Below, one piece after another: positions 25,352 through 34,392 of a stretch of DNA of 64,000 bases. The stretch spans positions 124,001-188,000 of the forward strand of contig NZ_LR733267.1 in NCBI RefSeq assembly GCF_902506495.1, written 5' to 3'. A program made the position numbers and the translations under genes. Source of the stretch: Pseudomonas sp. 8O. Lineage in GTDB: Bacteria; Pseudomonadota; Gammaproteobacteria; Pseudomonadales; Pseudomonadaceae. The notes under the pieces were generated by a model, which ran no database searches, was not told the DNA's origin, and was given only the letters and a program-made list of their open reading frames with translations. Numbering within the stretch: the first letter of the stretch is position 1; every line of letters starts with the position of its first letter.

Positions 25352-26800
25352 TTAGCGCGGAAAGGCCGGCGGGTTGACCCCAGCCATGTCTTCCATCACG
25401 CGAACCACCTGGCAGCTGTAACCGAACTCGTTGTCATACCAGACGTAGAGCACGACACGGTTGTCATTGGCGATGGTGGCTTCGGCATCGACCACGCCAG
25501 CATGGCGCGAACCGACGAAATCGGTCGATACCACTTCCTGCGAGCTGACGAAGTCGATCTGCTTCTGCAGATCCGAGTGCATGGCCATCTGGCGCAGGTA
25601 CTCGTTGATTTCTTCACGGCTGGTGGCTTTCTCGAGGTTCAGATTGAGAATGGCCATCGACACGTTCGGCGTCGGCACACGAATGGCGTTGCCGGTCAGC
25701 TTGCCTTTCAGCACTGGCAGCGCCTTGGCTGCAGCGGTTGCGGCGCCAGTTTCGGTGATGACCATGTTCAGCGCGGCACTACGACCACGACGACTGCCTT
25801 TGTGGAAGTTGTCGATCAGGTTCTGGTCGTTGGTGTACGAGTGAACGGTCTCGACGTGACCGTTGATGATGCCGTACTGATCATTGACCGCCTTGAGCAC
25901 CGGCACGATGGCGTTGGTGGTGCAGGAAGCGGCAGAGATGATCTTGTCCTCAGCGGTGATTTCGCTGTGGTTGATGCCATGCACGATGTTCTTCAGCGCG
26001 CCCTTGCCAGGCGCAGTGAGGACAACGCGATCGACGCCCGGGCAAGCCAGGTGCTGACCCAGGCCCTCGGCATCGCGCCACACACCGGTATTGTCCACCA
26101 GCAGCGCGTTCTTGATGCCGTACTGGGTGTAGTCGACTTCCTTCGGCTCCTTGGCATAGATCACCTGAATCAGGTTGCCGTTGGCCGTCAGGGTGCTGTT
26201 CTCTTCATCGATGGTGATGGTGCCGTTGAACTTGCCGTGTACCGAGTCACGACGCAGCAGGCTGGCGCGCTTGACCAGATCGTTGCTGGCACCCTTGCGC
26301 ACGACGATGGCGCGCAGACGCAGGCCGTCGCCACCACCGGTCTTCTCGATCAGGATGCGCGCCAGCAGACGGCCGATACGACCGAAGCCGTAGAGAACCA
26401 CATCAGTGCCCTCACGCGCCGAACCGTTCTGCTTGCCCACTACGTCGGCCAGCTCGTCCTTGACGAACTGCTCGACGCCGCGACCAGCACCTTCGGCCTT
26501 GAACTTGGCGACCATCTTGCCCAGGTCCACCGAGGCGGCACCCAGCTTGAGCTCGCTCATGGCCTTGAGCATGGGGAAAGTGTCGTGCACCGACAGCTCG
26601 GTCTCATCGGCAAGGCGATGACGAGCGAAACGGTGAGCCTTGAGGATGTCGATGACCGAACGGTTGATCAGGCCACGGCCATAGATCGAGGTCACCACAT
26701 TGTTGTTGCGGTAGAGCTGACCAATCAGCGGAATCATCGCTTCCGCGAGGGCTTCACGATCGATCCATTCACCGAGACACTGGTCGGGCTTCTGAGTCAC
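25352..26800 (-). CDS. Glyceraldehyde-3-phosphate dehydrogenase with N-terminal extension
   Basis: The 482-residue protein contains a complete GAPDH fold preceded by about 135 extra residues. The NAD-binding motif GFGRIGR is at 138-144 and the catalytic Cys293 is in SAASCTTNAI; ordinary GAPDH is about 335 residues. The extension (LYRNNNVVTSIYGRGLINRS) has no domain I recognise, but homologues with it are found across Pseudomonas. I prefer the GTG start at 26800 (VTQKPDQCLG), 8 bases after GGAAGG, over ATG 26818, which lacks a ribosome site. It may serve gluconeogenesis rather than glycolysis (inference). Confidence 0.9.
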   Translation of the reverse strand: MTQKPDQCLGEWIDREALAEAMIPLIGQLYRNNNVVTSIYGRGLINRSVIDILKAHRFARHRLADETELSVHDTFPMLKAMSELKLGAASVDLGKMVAKFKAEGAGRGVEQFVKDELADVVGKQNGSAREGTDVVLYGFGRIGRLLARILIEKTGGGDGLRLRAIVVRKGASNDLVKRASLLRRDSVHGKFNGTITIDEENSTLTANGNLIQVIYAKEPKEVDYTQYGIKNALLVDNTGVWRDAEGLGQHLACPGVDRVVLTAPGKGALKNIVHGINHSEITAEDKIISAASCTTNAIVPVLKAVNDQYGIINGHVETVHSYTNDQNLIDNFHKGSRRGRSAALNMVITETGAATAAAKALPVLKGKLTGNAIRVPTPNVSMAILNLNLEKATSREEINEYLRQMAMHSDLQKQIDFVSSQEVVSTDFVGSRHAGVVDAEATIANDNRVVLYVWYDNEFGYSCQVVRVMEDMAGVNPPAFPR

Positions 26801-26949
26801 GGGCAGTACCTTCCACATGTAGGGGCTGAAAAAAGGGGCTACATTATGACGGCGCGCGCGGGCATGAGCAATGCGCGCCTGTCGCGACTGACATTGACCA
26901 CCAAGCCCCGCTACAATTCCCGGCCTTTCGTCACGACCGTGAGCCGCCC

Positions 26950-29900
26950 GTGTCCGTACTGCGTCTTCCGTCTCTACCGGCCAGCGCCGGCAAACAACAG
27001 TGGGGCAACCTGCCTGGCGCCGCCCTGTCCCTGACCATCGCCGAAGCGGCCAGCGGTGCTGGACGCTTCACGCTGGTGCTCACCGAAGGCAGCCAGAGCG
27101 CCGAGCGACTGCAGGAAGAACTGGCGTTCTTCGCCCCAGATCTGCCAGTGCTGCACTTCCCCGACTGGGAAACCCTGCCCTACGACGTCTTCTCGCCGCA
27201 CCAGGACATCATCTCGCAACGCATCGCAGCACTCTATCGCCTGCCGCAGCTGAGCCGCGGCATCCTCGTAGTGCCGATCACCACCGCCCTACACCGCCTG
27301 GCACCGAAGCGTTTTCTGCTAGGTGGCAGCCTGGTGCTGGATGTGGGCCAGAAACTCGATGTCGAGCAGATGCGCACACGCCTGGAGGCCGCCGGCTACC
27401 GCTGCGTCGATACGGTGTATGAGCATGGCGAGTTCGCCGTGCGCGGCGCATTGATCGATCTGTTCCCGATGGGCAGTGACAAACCCTACCGCATCGACCT
27501 GTTCGACGACGAAATCGAAACCCTGCGCACCTTCGACCCCGAGACCCAACGCTCGGTGGACAAGGTCGAGTCGATCCGCCTGCTCCCAGCGCGTGAATTT
27601 CCGCTGGAAAAGAAAGCTGTCACCGATTTCCGCGGACGTTTCCGCGAGCGCTTCGACGTGGATTTCCGTCGCTGCCCGATCTATCAGGACCTTTCCACCG
27701 GCATCACCCCAGCCGGCATCGAGTACTACCTGCCGCTGTTCTTCGAAGAGACGGGCACCCTGTTCGACTACCTGCCAGGCGACACCCAGGTGTTCTCTCT
27801 ACCCGGCATCGAGAAGGCCGCCGAACATTTCTGGACCGATGCGCGCAACCGTTATGAGGATCGCCGGGTCGATCCGGAACGCCCGCTGCTGCCACCTGCC
27901 GACATTTTCCTGCCGGTCGAGGACTGCTTCGCCCGCCTGAAGAGCTGGCCGCGAGTGGTGGTCAACCAGGACGATATCGAACCCGGCGTCGGCCAGACCC
28001 GTTTTGACGCACGCGCCTTGCCTGACCTGGCAATTCAGGCCAAGGCTGGCGAGCCGCTGGCGGCGCTGCGGCGCTTTATCGAGGAATATCCGGGCCGCGT
28101 GCTGTTCTGCGCCGAATCGGCCGGTCGCCGCGAAGTGCTGCTGGAGCTGCTCGCCCGTCTCAAGCTCAAGCCCAGGGAAGTCGACGGCTGGCCGGCTTTC
28201 GTCGCAAGCCCTGAACGTCTCAACATCTGCATCGCACCGCTGGACGAAGGCCTGCTGCTCGACGACCTGGCACTGATCGCCGAGAGCCCGCTGTTTGGCC
28301 AGCGCGTCATGCAGCGTCGTCGCCGCGAGAAAGGCCGCGAAGGCGGCGACAATGTGATCAAGAACCTCACCGAGTTGCGCGAAGGCGCACCGGTGGTGCA
28401 TATCGATCACGGTGTCGGTCGTTACCTGGGCCTGGTGACCATGGAGTTCGACGGCCAGGCCGCCGAATTCCTCGCCCTGCAGTACGCCGACGAAGCCAAA
28501 CTTTATGTGCCGGTGGCCAGCCTGCACCTGATCGCTCGCTACACCGGCAGCGACGATGCCCTGGCACCGCTGCACCGCCTTGGCTCGGAGGTCTGGCAGA
28601 AGGCCAAGCGCAAGGCAGCCGAGCAAGTGCGCGATGTTGCCGCCGAACTGCTCGACATCTACGCCCGTCGCGCCGCCCGCGAAGGCTTCGCCTTCCAGGA
28701 CCCGGCACTGGACTACGCCACCTTCAGCGCCGGCTTCCCCTTCGAGGAGACCCCGGATCAGCAGACCGCCATCGATGCAGTGCGCGCCGACATGCTCGCC
28801 GGTAAACCGATGGATCGCCTGGTCTGCGGCGACGTCGGCTTCGGCAAGACCGAAGTGGCCATGCGTGCGGCCTTCATCGCCGTGCATAGCGGCAAGCAGG
28901 TCGCCGTGCTGGTGCCCACGACCCTGCTCGCCCAGCAGCACTACAACAGCTTCCGCGACCGCTTCGCCGACTGGCCGGTGAAGGTCGAGGTGATGAGCCG
29001 CTTCAAGAGTGCCAGGGAAGTAGACGAGGCCGTGCAGCAACTGGCCGAAGGCAAGGTGGATATCGTCATCGGCACGCACAAGTTGCTGCAGGATGACGTC
29101 AAGTTCCACAACCTCGGCCTGGCCATCATCGACGAGGAACACCGCTTCGGCGTACGCCAGAAAGAACAGCTCAAGGCACTGCGTAGTGAGGTGGACATCC
29201 TCACCCTGACCGCCACGCCGATCCCGCGCACGCTGAACATGGCCGTGGCCGGTATGCGCGACCTGTCGATCATCGCCACGCCGCCGGCACGCCGCCTCTC
29301 GGTGCGCACCTTCGTCATGGAGAGCAACAAGCCGACCATCAAGGAAGCGCTGCTGCGCGAGCTGCTGCGCGGTGGCCAGGTGTACTACCTGCACAACGAT
29401 GTAAAGACCATCGAAAAATGCGCCGCCGATCTGGCCGAACTGGTGCCCGAGGCGCGTATCGGCATCGGTCACGGGCAGATGCGCGAACGCGATCTCGAGC
29501 AGGTGATGAGTGACTTCTACCACAAGCGCTTCAACGTGCTGGTGGCCTCCACCATCATCGAAACCGGCATCGATGTGCCCAGTGCCAACACCATCATCAT
29601 CGACCGCGCCGACAAGTTCGGCCTGGCCCAGCTGCACCAGTTGCGCGGCCGTGTCGGTCGCAGCCACCACCAGGCCTACGCCTACCTGCTCACCCCGCCG
29701 CGCAAGCAGATGACCCCGGATGCGGAAAAACGCCTGGAGGCCATCGCCAATGCCCAGGACCTGGGCGCCGGCTTCGTCCTGGCCACCCACGACCTGGAAA
29801 TCCGCGGCGCAGGCGAACTGCTTGGCGACGGTCAAAGCGGCCAGATCCAAGCCGTCGGCTTTACCCTCTACATGGAAATGCTCGAACGTGCGGTCAAGGC

Positions 29901-30387
29901 CATTCAGAAAGGCGAACAACCTAACCTCGACCAGCCACTGGGTGGCGGCCCGGAGATCAACCTGCGCGTACCAGCGCTGATCCCCGAGGACTACCTGCCC
30001 GACGTACACAGCCGCCTGATCCTCTACAAGCGCATCGCCAACGCCAGCGACGAGGACGGTCTGAAGGAGTTGCAGGTGGAAATGATCGACCGTTTCGGCC
30101 TGCTGCCGGAGCCGACCAAGAACCTGATGCGCCTGACCCTGCTTAAATTGCAGGCCGACAAGCTGGGTATCACCAAGGTGGATGCAGGGCCGCAAGGTGG
30201 ACGTATCGAGTTCGCCGCGGAAACCTGCGTCGACCCGCTGACCCTGATCAAGCTGATCCAGGCCCAGCCCAAGCGCTACAAATTCGAAGGCGCCACTGTC
30301 TTCAAGATCCAGGTGCCGATGGAGCGCGCGGAAGAGCGCTTCAACACCCTGGAAGCCCTGCTCGAGCGCCTCGCGCCCACCACCTGA
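26950..30387 (+). CDS. mfd: Transcription-repair coupling factor Mfd
   Basis: Mfd removes RNA polymerase stalled at DNA lesions and recruits UvrA. The 1145-residue protein has the UvrB-like N-terminal modules, an RNA polymerase-interacting CarD-like domain around residue 487 (VVHIDHGVGRYLGLV), a RecG-like translocase with Walker A GDVGFGKTE (about 628) and the DEEH box (about 728-731), and a C-terminal regulatory domain. The start is GTG 26950 (MSVLRLP). It is transcribed divergently from the GAPDH gene. Confidence 0.97.
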   Translation: MSVLRLPSLPASAGKQQWGNLPGAALSLTIAEAASGAGRFTLVLTEGSQSAERLQEELAFFAPDLPVLHFPDWETLPYDVFSPHQDIISQRIAALYRLPQLSRGILVVPITTALHRLAPKRFLLGGSLVLDVGQKLDVEQMRTRLEAAGYRCVDTVYEHGEFAVRGALIDLFPMGSDKPYRIDLFDDEIETLRTFDPETQRSVDKVESIRLLPAREFPLEKKAVTDFRGRFRERFDVDFRRCPIYQDLSTGITPAGIEYYLPLFFEETGTLFDYLPGDTQVFSLPGIEKAAEHFWTDARNRYEDRRVDPERPLLPPADIFLPVEDCFARLKSWPRVVVNQDDIEPGVGQTRFDARALPDLAIQAKAGEPLAALRRFIEEYPGRVLFCAESAGRREVLLELLARLKLKPREVDGWPAFVASPERLNICIAPLDEGLLLDDLALIAESPLFGQRVMQRRRREKGREGGDNVIKNLTELREGAPVVHIDHGVGRYLGLVTMEFDGQAAEFLALQYADEAKLYVPVASLHLIARYTGSDDALAPLHRLGSEVWQKAKRKAAEQVRDVAAELLDIYARRAAREGFAFQDPALDYATFSAGFPFEETPDQQTAIDAVRADMLAGKPMDRLVCGDVGFGKTEVAMRAAFIAVHSGKQVAVLVPTTLLAQQHYNSFRDRFADWPVKVEVMSRFKSAREVDEAVQQLAEGKVDIVIGTHKLLQDDVKFHNLGLAIIDEEHRFGVRQKEQLKALRSEVDILTLTATPIPRTLNMAVAGMRDLSIIATPPARRLSVRTFVMESNKPTIKEALLRELLRGGQVYYLHNDVKTIEKCAADLAELVPEARIGIGHGQMRERDLEQVMSDFYHKRFNVLVASTIIETGIDVPSANTIIIDRADKFGLAQLHQLRGRVGRSHHQAYAYLLTPPRKQMTPDAEKRLEAIANAQDLGAGFVLATHDLEIRGAGELLGDGQSGQIQAVGFTLYMEMLERAVKAIQKGEQPNLDQPLGGGPEINLRVPALIPEDYLPDVHSRLILYKRIANASDEDGLKELQVEMIDRFGLLPEPTKNLMRLTLLKLQADKLGITKVDAGPQGGRIEFAAETCVDPLTLIKLIQAQPKRYKFEGATVFKIQVPMERAEERFNTLEALLERLAPTT

Positions 30388-30398
30388 AGGACTCACAC

Positions 30399-30920
30399 AT
30401 GCGCCCACTGCACCTGATCGCCCTGCTGCTCTGCCTGTTGGCACCGAGTGCTTTTGCCGAACGTCTTTACCAGGTCGAACTGCTGGTCTTCCGCCAGGCC
30501 GGCGAACCGGTCATCGCGCCCCAGGTGGCGCCGGACGACTGGGCAGGCACGGCACTGCCGATCGCCAACAACGAACGCCCGACAACGCTCGATAGCGAAG
30601 CAGCCAAGCTCAATCCGGGCAACGGCTATCAGGTTCTGTTGCACAAGGCCTGGAGCCAGACCATCGGCAGCTCGCCGAGTCGAATGGCCGTCAGCAGCGG
30701 TGAAGAGCACTTTGGCCACCACGCGGTCGAAGGCACCCTGAATTTTACCCAGGAGCGCTTTGCCGACCTTGACCTGGAACTGTGGATCAACCGATTCAGC
30801 GTCGACGGCCTGCTCGAAAGCAGCGAGCACATGAAGGTGGCTCAACGCCTGAAGGACAACAGCCTGACCTACCTGGACCATGGCAGCCTGGGCGCACTGG
30901 TACGCATCAGGCCGCTTTGA
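30399..30920 (+). CDS. csiV: CsiV-family periplasmic protein
   Basis: The 173-residue protein begins with a signal peptide (MRPLHLIALLLCLLAPSAFA, cleavage near residue 20), followed by ERLYQVELLVFRQ, the hallmark opening of CsiV/DUF-type peptidoglycan-associated proteins. In Vibrio, CsiV supports the D-amino-acid hydrolysing/peptidoglycan machinery of the cell envelope. It begins 11 bases after mfd and is probably co-transcribed with it. The role in Pseudomonas is not established. Confidence 0.8.
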   Translation: MRPLHLIALLLCLLAPSAFAERLYQVELLVFRQAGEPVIAPQVAPDDWAGTALPIANNERPTTLDSEAAKLNPGNGYQVLLHKAWSQTIGSSPSRMAVSSGEEHFGHHAVEGTLNFTQERFADLDLELWINRFSVDGLLESSEHMKVAQRLKDNSLTYLDHGSLGALVRIRPL

Positions 30921-30938
30921 GCGAACAACGCAGAGGGC

Positions 30939-30963
30939 AATTGAGCGGCCAAAGCCGCTCAAT
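30939..30963. terminator. Hairpin downstream of csiV
   Basis: gagcggc and gccgctc form a stem around CAAA, extended by att/aat. No long T tract follows, so it may be a weak terminator. A second GC-rich inverted stretch (31010-31055) lies between it and the convergent phosphorylase gene. Confidence 0.5.
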
Positions 30964-31120
30964 CAAACATCGATGAACCAGGGGAGCGGCGCCGCGCCAC
31001 GAACCCGGGCGGCGCGGGCTCGAAAAGCCTCGCCTCAAGGCGGGGCTCCTCGCAAGACTGCGCTGAGAACCTTATCTGATCGGCATCAGTCGCCTGGCCG
31101 TTTTCGTTACCACTAGACGG

Positions 31121-31858
31121 TCAGCCAGCCAGCACGTGTGCCAAAACCGCCTTGACCGTCCCCATGCCCTGCTCGATCACTCGCTCGATCTCGGCCATGG
31201 TGATCAGGGTACTGGATTTCCCCGCCGCCGGATTCACCACCAGCGCCAGGCAGGCATAGGGCAGCGCCAATTCGCGCGCCAATACCGCTTCGGGCATGCC
31301 GGTCATGCCTACCAGGTCGCAGCCATCGCGCTCCATGCGGGCGATTTCCGCCGCCGTTTCCAGTCGCGGCCCCTGAGTGCAGCCATAGATTCCGTGATCG
31401 CTGAATGCCGCATTTTCGGCCCGCAGCGCCGCCACCAAGGCCTCGCGCAACTGCTTGTCGTACGGCTGACTGAAATCGACGTGGGTCACGTGCTCCAGAT
31501 CGCCTTCGTAAAAGGTGTGCGCACGCCCGGAGGTGTAATCGATGATCTGATGTGGCACGCAGAAATGCCCAGCGCCCATGGCAGCATGAATCCCCCCCAC
31601 CGCATTGACCGCAACAATGGCCTTGGCGCCGGCCTGCTTGAGCGCCCAGAGGTTGGCCCGGTAGTTCACCTGATGCGGCGCGATCCGGTGCGGCTGGCCA
31701 TGACGGGCGAGAAACAGCACTTCGCGCCCGGCGTAACTGCCCCGCAGAATATCGGCCGAGGGCGCGCCGTAAGGTGTATCCAGCGGCAGCGCTTCGTGAA
31801 TCGTCAAGCCCTCCAACTGGGTCAGGCCGGTACCACCGATAATGGCGTAGACAGTCAT
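31121..31858 (-). CDS. S-methyl-5'-thioinosine phosphorylase
   Basis: The 245-residue protein belongs to the MTA/purine nucleoside phosphorylase family (IGGTGL, ARHGQPHRIAPHQVNYRAN, NAVGGI, MTGMPEAVLARELALPYACLA). Pseudomonas homologues at this locus (PA3004, from memory) are specific for methylthioinosine and work with an adenosine deaminase in polyamine by-product salvage. The active-site segment TGMPEA, where MTAP has Asp for adenine, supports an inosine-type substrate. The start at 31858 (MTVYAIIGG) follows GAGGA by 8 bases; the upstream ATG at 31876 would overlap nagZ. Confidence 0.87.
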   Translation of the reverse strand: MTVYAIIGGTGLTQLEGLTIHEALPLDTPYGAPSADILRGSYAGREVLFLARHGQPHRIAPHQVNYRANLWALKQAGAKAIVAVNAVGGIHAAMGAGHFCVPHQIIDYTSGRAHTFYEGDLEHVTHVDFSQPYDKQLREALVAALRAENAAFSDHGIYGCTQGPRLETAAEIARMERDGCDLVGMTGMPEAVLARELALPYACLALVVNPAAGKSSTLITMAEIERVIEQGMGTVKAVLAHVLAG

Positions 31859-31868
31859 AGACAGGTCC

Positions 31869-32867
31869 TCAGTCAAGCAACTGGGCAGCTCTCAGGGCCG
31901 CCACAGCAGTAAGCCAGCGTGGAGCCTGGCGGTATTCGGTAGTGGCATGAGCACGGCCACGCATGCGCTCGAGGCGCGCAGGAGGTGTCACTCGTAGACG
32001 CTGCAAGGCACTTAGCGCCAACTCGGCCGCAGCGCGGTCGTTGCACACCAGGCCCATATCGCAACCCGCCGCGAGAGCAGCCTCGATACGCTTGCCGGCA
32101 TCACCGACCACATGGGCACCGGCCATCGACAGGTCGTCGCTGAAGATCACACCCTCGAAGCCCAGCTCGCCACGCAAGATGTCCTGCAACCAGCGAGGGG
32201 AGAAGCCAGCCGGTTGTTCGTCAACCTGAGAATAGATGACATGCGCCGGCATCACTGCATCGAGCTCGTGCACCAGACGCTTGAACGGCTGCATGTCGCA
32301 AGCGCGGATTTCATCGAGACTACGCTCGTCGAGCGGGATGGCGACATGAGAGTCAGCCTCGGCCCAGCCGTGCCCGGGGAAGTGTTTGCCGGTAGCTGCC
32401 ATCCCCGCCTGATGCATGCCACGAATGAAAGCGGCTGCCAGCGTGGTGGCCCGTTGCGGATCCCCCTCGAAGGCACGGCTGCCCACCACCGCACTGCGCT
32501 GGTGGTCGAGATCCAGTACCGGCGCAAAGCTGAGGTCCAGGCCAACCGCCAACACCTCGGTCGCCATCAACCAGCCGCAGTGCTCGGCCAGCACCTCGGC
32601 ATTGTCGTTGTCGGCGATGGCGCGCATCGCCGGCAAGCGCACAAAGCCCTGGCGCAGACGCTGCACCCGTCCACCTTCCTGGTCCACCGCCAGCAGCAGG
32701 TCCGGGCGCACCGCACGGATGCTCTGGCACAGCTCGCGCACCTGACGCGGCGATTCGATGTTGCGGGCAAAAATGATCAGACCACCCACTTCGGGCTGGC
32801 GCAGAATCTGGCGATCCTCAGCGGTCAACCAGGTGCCGGCGATGTCCATCATCAAAGAGCCTTGCAT
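31869..32867 (-). CDS. nagZ: Beta-N-acetylhexosaminidase NagZ
   Basis: NagZ is a cytoplasmic GH3 enzyme of peptidoglycan recycling that removes GlcNAc from anhydro-muropeptides; its product can induce AmpC beta-lactamase through AmpR. The 332-residue protein has KHFPGHG followed by DSH (general acid/base dyad) and the nucleophile aspartate in FSDDLSMAGA. Length is normal. It starts 12 bases after the L,D-transpeptidase and 10 bases before the phosphorylase gene, in one apparent operon. Confidence 0.96.
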   Translation of the reverse strand: MQGSLMMDIAGTWLTAEDRQILRQPEVGGLIIFARNIESPRQVRELCQSIRAVRPDLLLAVDQEGGRVQRLRQGFVRLPAMRAIADNDNAEVLAEHCGWLMATEVLAVGLDLSFAPVLDLDHQRSAVVGSRAFEGDPQRATTLAAAFIRGMHQAGMAATGKHFPGHGWAEADSHVAIPLDERSLDEIRACDMQPFKRLVHELDAVMPAHVIYSQVDEQPAGFSPRWLQDILRGELGFEGVIFSDDLSMAGAHVVGDAGKRIEAALAAGCDMGLVCNDRAAAELALSALQRLRVTPPARLERMRGRAHATTEYRQAPRWLTAVAALRAAQLLD

Positions 32868-32879
32868 GAGTCTATTTCC

Positions 32880-33407
32880 TCAGGTGAAGTCTTGGTCTGC
32901 AGCCCACTGCGGGCACGGCGCCTCATCGATACGCACTTTGCAATGCAGCGGTACGCACTCGAAAAGCGCCAGCATGTCGGCGTTACGCAAACGAATGCAG
33001 CCATGGGACAACGGCGTCCCCATAGGTTCCTTATCCGGCGTGCCATGCAGATAGATATAACGGCGAAAGGTGTCGACCTCGCCCAGGCGATTGCGCCCCG
33101 ACTCAAGACCGCTCAGCCAGAGAATACGGGTGAGAATCCAGTCGCGGCCAGGAAACTGCTCGTGCAGCTCAGGTGACCACACTTCGCCCGTCCAGCGACG
33201 ACTGCGCAATACGGCCGCCAGAGGCAAACCAGCGCCGATTTTCGCGCGCACCTGATGCAGCCCGCGCGGCGTACAGCCTGAGCCGTTAAGCTCACCCGCC
33301 CCACCGAGCGCCGTGGAGACAGGCAAGCTCAGCAGCCGCCGCCCGGCACTGAAGCCGTAGAGCGCCTGATCGGCAATGGAGATATGGAGTAAATCTAGAT
33401 CGGACAT
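32880..33407 (-). CDS. L,D-transpeptidase (YkuD family)
   Basis: The 175-residue protein carries the catalytic motif SHGCIRL with nucleophile Cys137 and the upstream HGTPDKEPMGTP segment (His121). YkuD enzymes form 3-3 peptidoglycan cross-links or attach lipoproteins. No signal peptide is evident at the N-terminus (MSDLDLLHISIADQ), which is typical of the short ErfK/YcfS-like group that may be cytoplasmic or use another route. Position upstream of nagZ links it to peptidoglycan turnover. Confidence 0.9.
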   Translation of the reverse strand: MSDLDLLHISIADQALYGFSAGRRLLSLPVSTALGGAGELNGSGCTPRGLHQVRAKIGAGLPLAAVLRSRRWTGEVWSPELHEQFPGRDWILTRILWLSGLESGRNRLGEVDTFRRYIYLHGTPDKEPMGTPLSHGCIRLRNADMLALFECVPLHCKVRIDEAPCPQWAADQDFT

Positions 33408-33456
33408 GGGCCGCTAGCTTAGCCGAAGGGCGAAGCCAAGCCCACCTGCCGCCAGG

Positions 33457-34164
33457 TCAAACCTTGGGCGCGGCGCTGGGTGTCTTGCTGCGCGGCTTGA
33501 GTTGCGCGCCGGCCAACGCCGGATCGGCGATACCCGTTTCCGAACGCATGCCGGCAGCCAGAAACGGCACCATCATGCGCATCACCTGCTCGATCGAGGT
33601 GTTGACGCCGAAATCGGTCTCGGCCATCGCGCGCAAGGCCTTGATGCCGGACATACTGAACGCCGCCGCACCGAGCATGAAGTGCACGCGCCAGAACAGC
33701 TCCAGCGGTGGAATACGCGGCGCAGCCTCATGCACCAGCAGCATGTAGCGACGGAACACCTTGCCGTAGACCTCTTCCAGATACTTGCGCAAGTGACCCT
33801 GGCTCTGGCTGAAGGCCAAACCGAGCAGGCGCATGAAGATGGACAGGTCATTACCACTACGCGGCTTCACAGCCAGCGCCTGCTCGACCAGCAACTCGAG
33901 CAGCTCCTCCAGGGAAACCTGGGTTTCGGACTTGGCCTGACGGCGATCGAGTTCCTTTTCCAGGCTGGCGCAGAAAGGCCCGAGGAAACGCGAGAAGACC
34001 GCCTGAATCAGCGCCTTCTTCGAACCGAAGTGGTAATTAACGGCAGCCAGGTTGACCCCGGCCTTGCTGGTGATAAGACGCAGCGATGTCTCGGCGAAGC
34101 CTTTTTCCGCGAACAGCTGCTCTGCAGCATCGAGAATGCGTTCAACGGTTTCCGACTGAGCCAT
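33457..34164 (-). CDS. psrA: TetR-family regulator PsrA
   Basis: PsrA is the long-chain fatty-acid-responsive repressor/activator of Pseudomonas; it represses fadBA and activates rpoS. The 235-residue protein has the TetR N-terminal HTH (ETSLRLITSKAGVNLAAVNYHFGSKKAL, with the usual YHF recognition end) and a ligand domain. It lies divergently from lexA, as in P. aeruginosa. Two palindromes of its own operator type overlap its promoter, so it is likely autorepressed. Confidence 0.93.
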   Translation of the reverse strand: MAQSETVERILDAAEQLFAEKGFAETSLRLITSKAGVNLAAVNYHFGSKKALIQAVFSRFLGPFCASLEKELDRRQAKSETQVSLEELLELLVEQALAVKPRSGNDLSIFMRLLGLAFSQSQGHLRKYLEEVYGKVFRRYMLLVHEAAPRIPPLELFWRVHFMLGAAAFSMSGIKALRAMAETDFGVNTSIEQVMRMMVPFLAAGMRSETGIADPALAGAQLKPRSKTPSAAPKV

Positions 34165-34178
34165 GAGTTATCACCTGA

Positions 34179-34205
34179 CAAACACTTGTTTGAAACATAC
34201 GTTTC
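34179..34205. promoter_or_regulatory. Two overlapping PsrA-type operators in front of psrA
   Basis: CAAACACTTGTTTG (34179-34192) and GAAACATACGTTTC (34192-34205) are both perfect arms of the known PsrA motif [G/C]AAAC-N4-GTTT[G/C]. They share base 34192 and lie 14-41 bases upstream of the psrA start, across the -10 region. Confidence 0.85.
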
Positions 34206-34223
34206 ATCCCACTGAATTGTCAA
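34194..34223 (-). promoter_or_regulatory. psrA promoter
   Basis: On the minus strand TTGACA (34218-34223, perfect) is followed after 18 bases by TATGTT (34194-34199). The -10 box is inside the PsrA palindrome 34192-34205, consistent with autorepression by occlusion. Confidence 0.65.
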
Positions 34224-34331
34224 GCCGCATGAGCCGTCTTTTGGCCGGCTGGTCACAGCTTACAACAAGCAGAGACGCAGATTACTCGGCATGGGTAACA
34301 AGCCGGCCGACAGGCCTTCGCAAAATGGGCG

Positions 34332-34359
34332 TTGCCAAGACCCGCTTACTGTATATAAT
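34332..34359 (+). promoter_or_regulatory. lexA promoter
   Basis: TTGCCA (34332-34337), a 16-base spacer and a perfect TATAAT (34354-34359). The -10 box lies inside the first LexA box, so LexA binding blocks RNA polymerase. Confidence 0.75.
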
Positions 34360-34383
34360 CCCAGTCACTGTATAAAAAGACAG
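34349..34383. promoter_or_regulatory. Two LexA (SOS) boxes upstream of lexA
   Basis: CTGTATATAATCCCAG (34349-34364) and CTGTATAAAAAGACAG (34368-34383) both match CTG-N10-CAG with AT-rich cores. They are 3 bases apart, giving helical phasing of 19 bases. The second ends 9 bases before the lexA start. Confidence 0.92.
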
Positions 34384-34392
34384 AGCCCAGCC

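Noticed and set aside
27799..30444. An 881-codon open frame antisense to mfd
   Set aside because: Mirror of mfd codon bias, with no homology-like motif.
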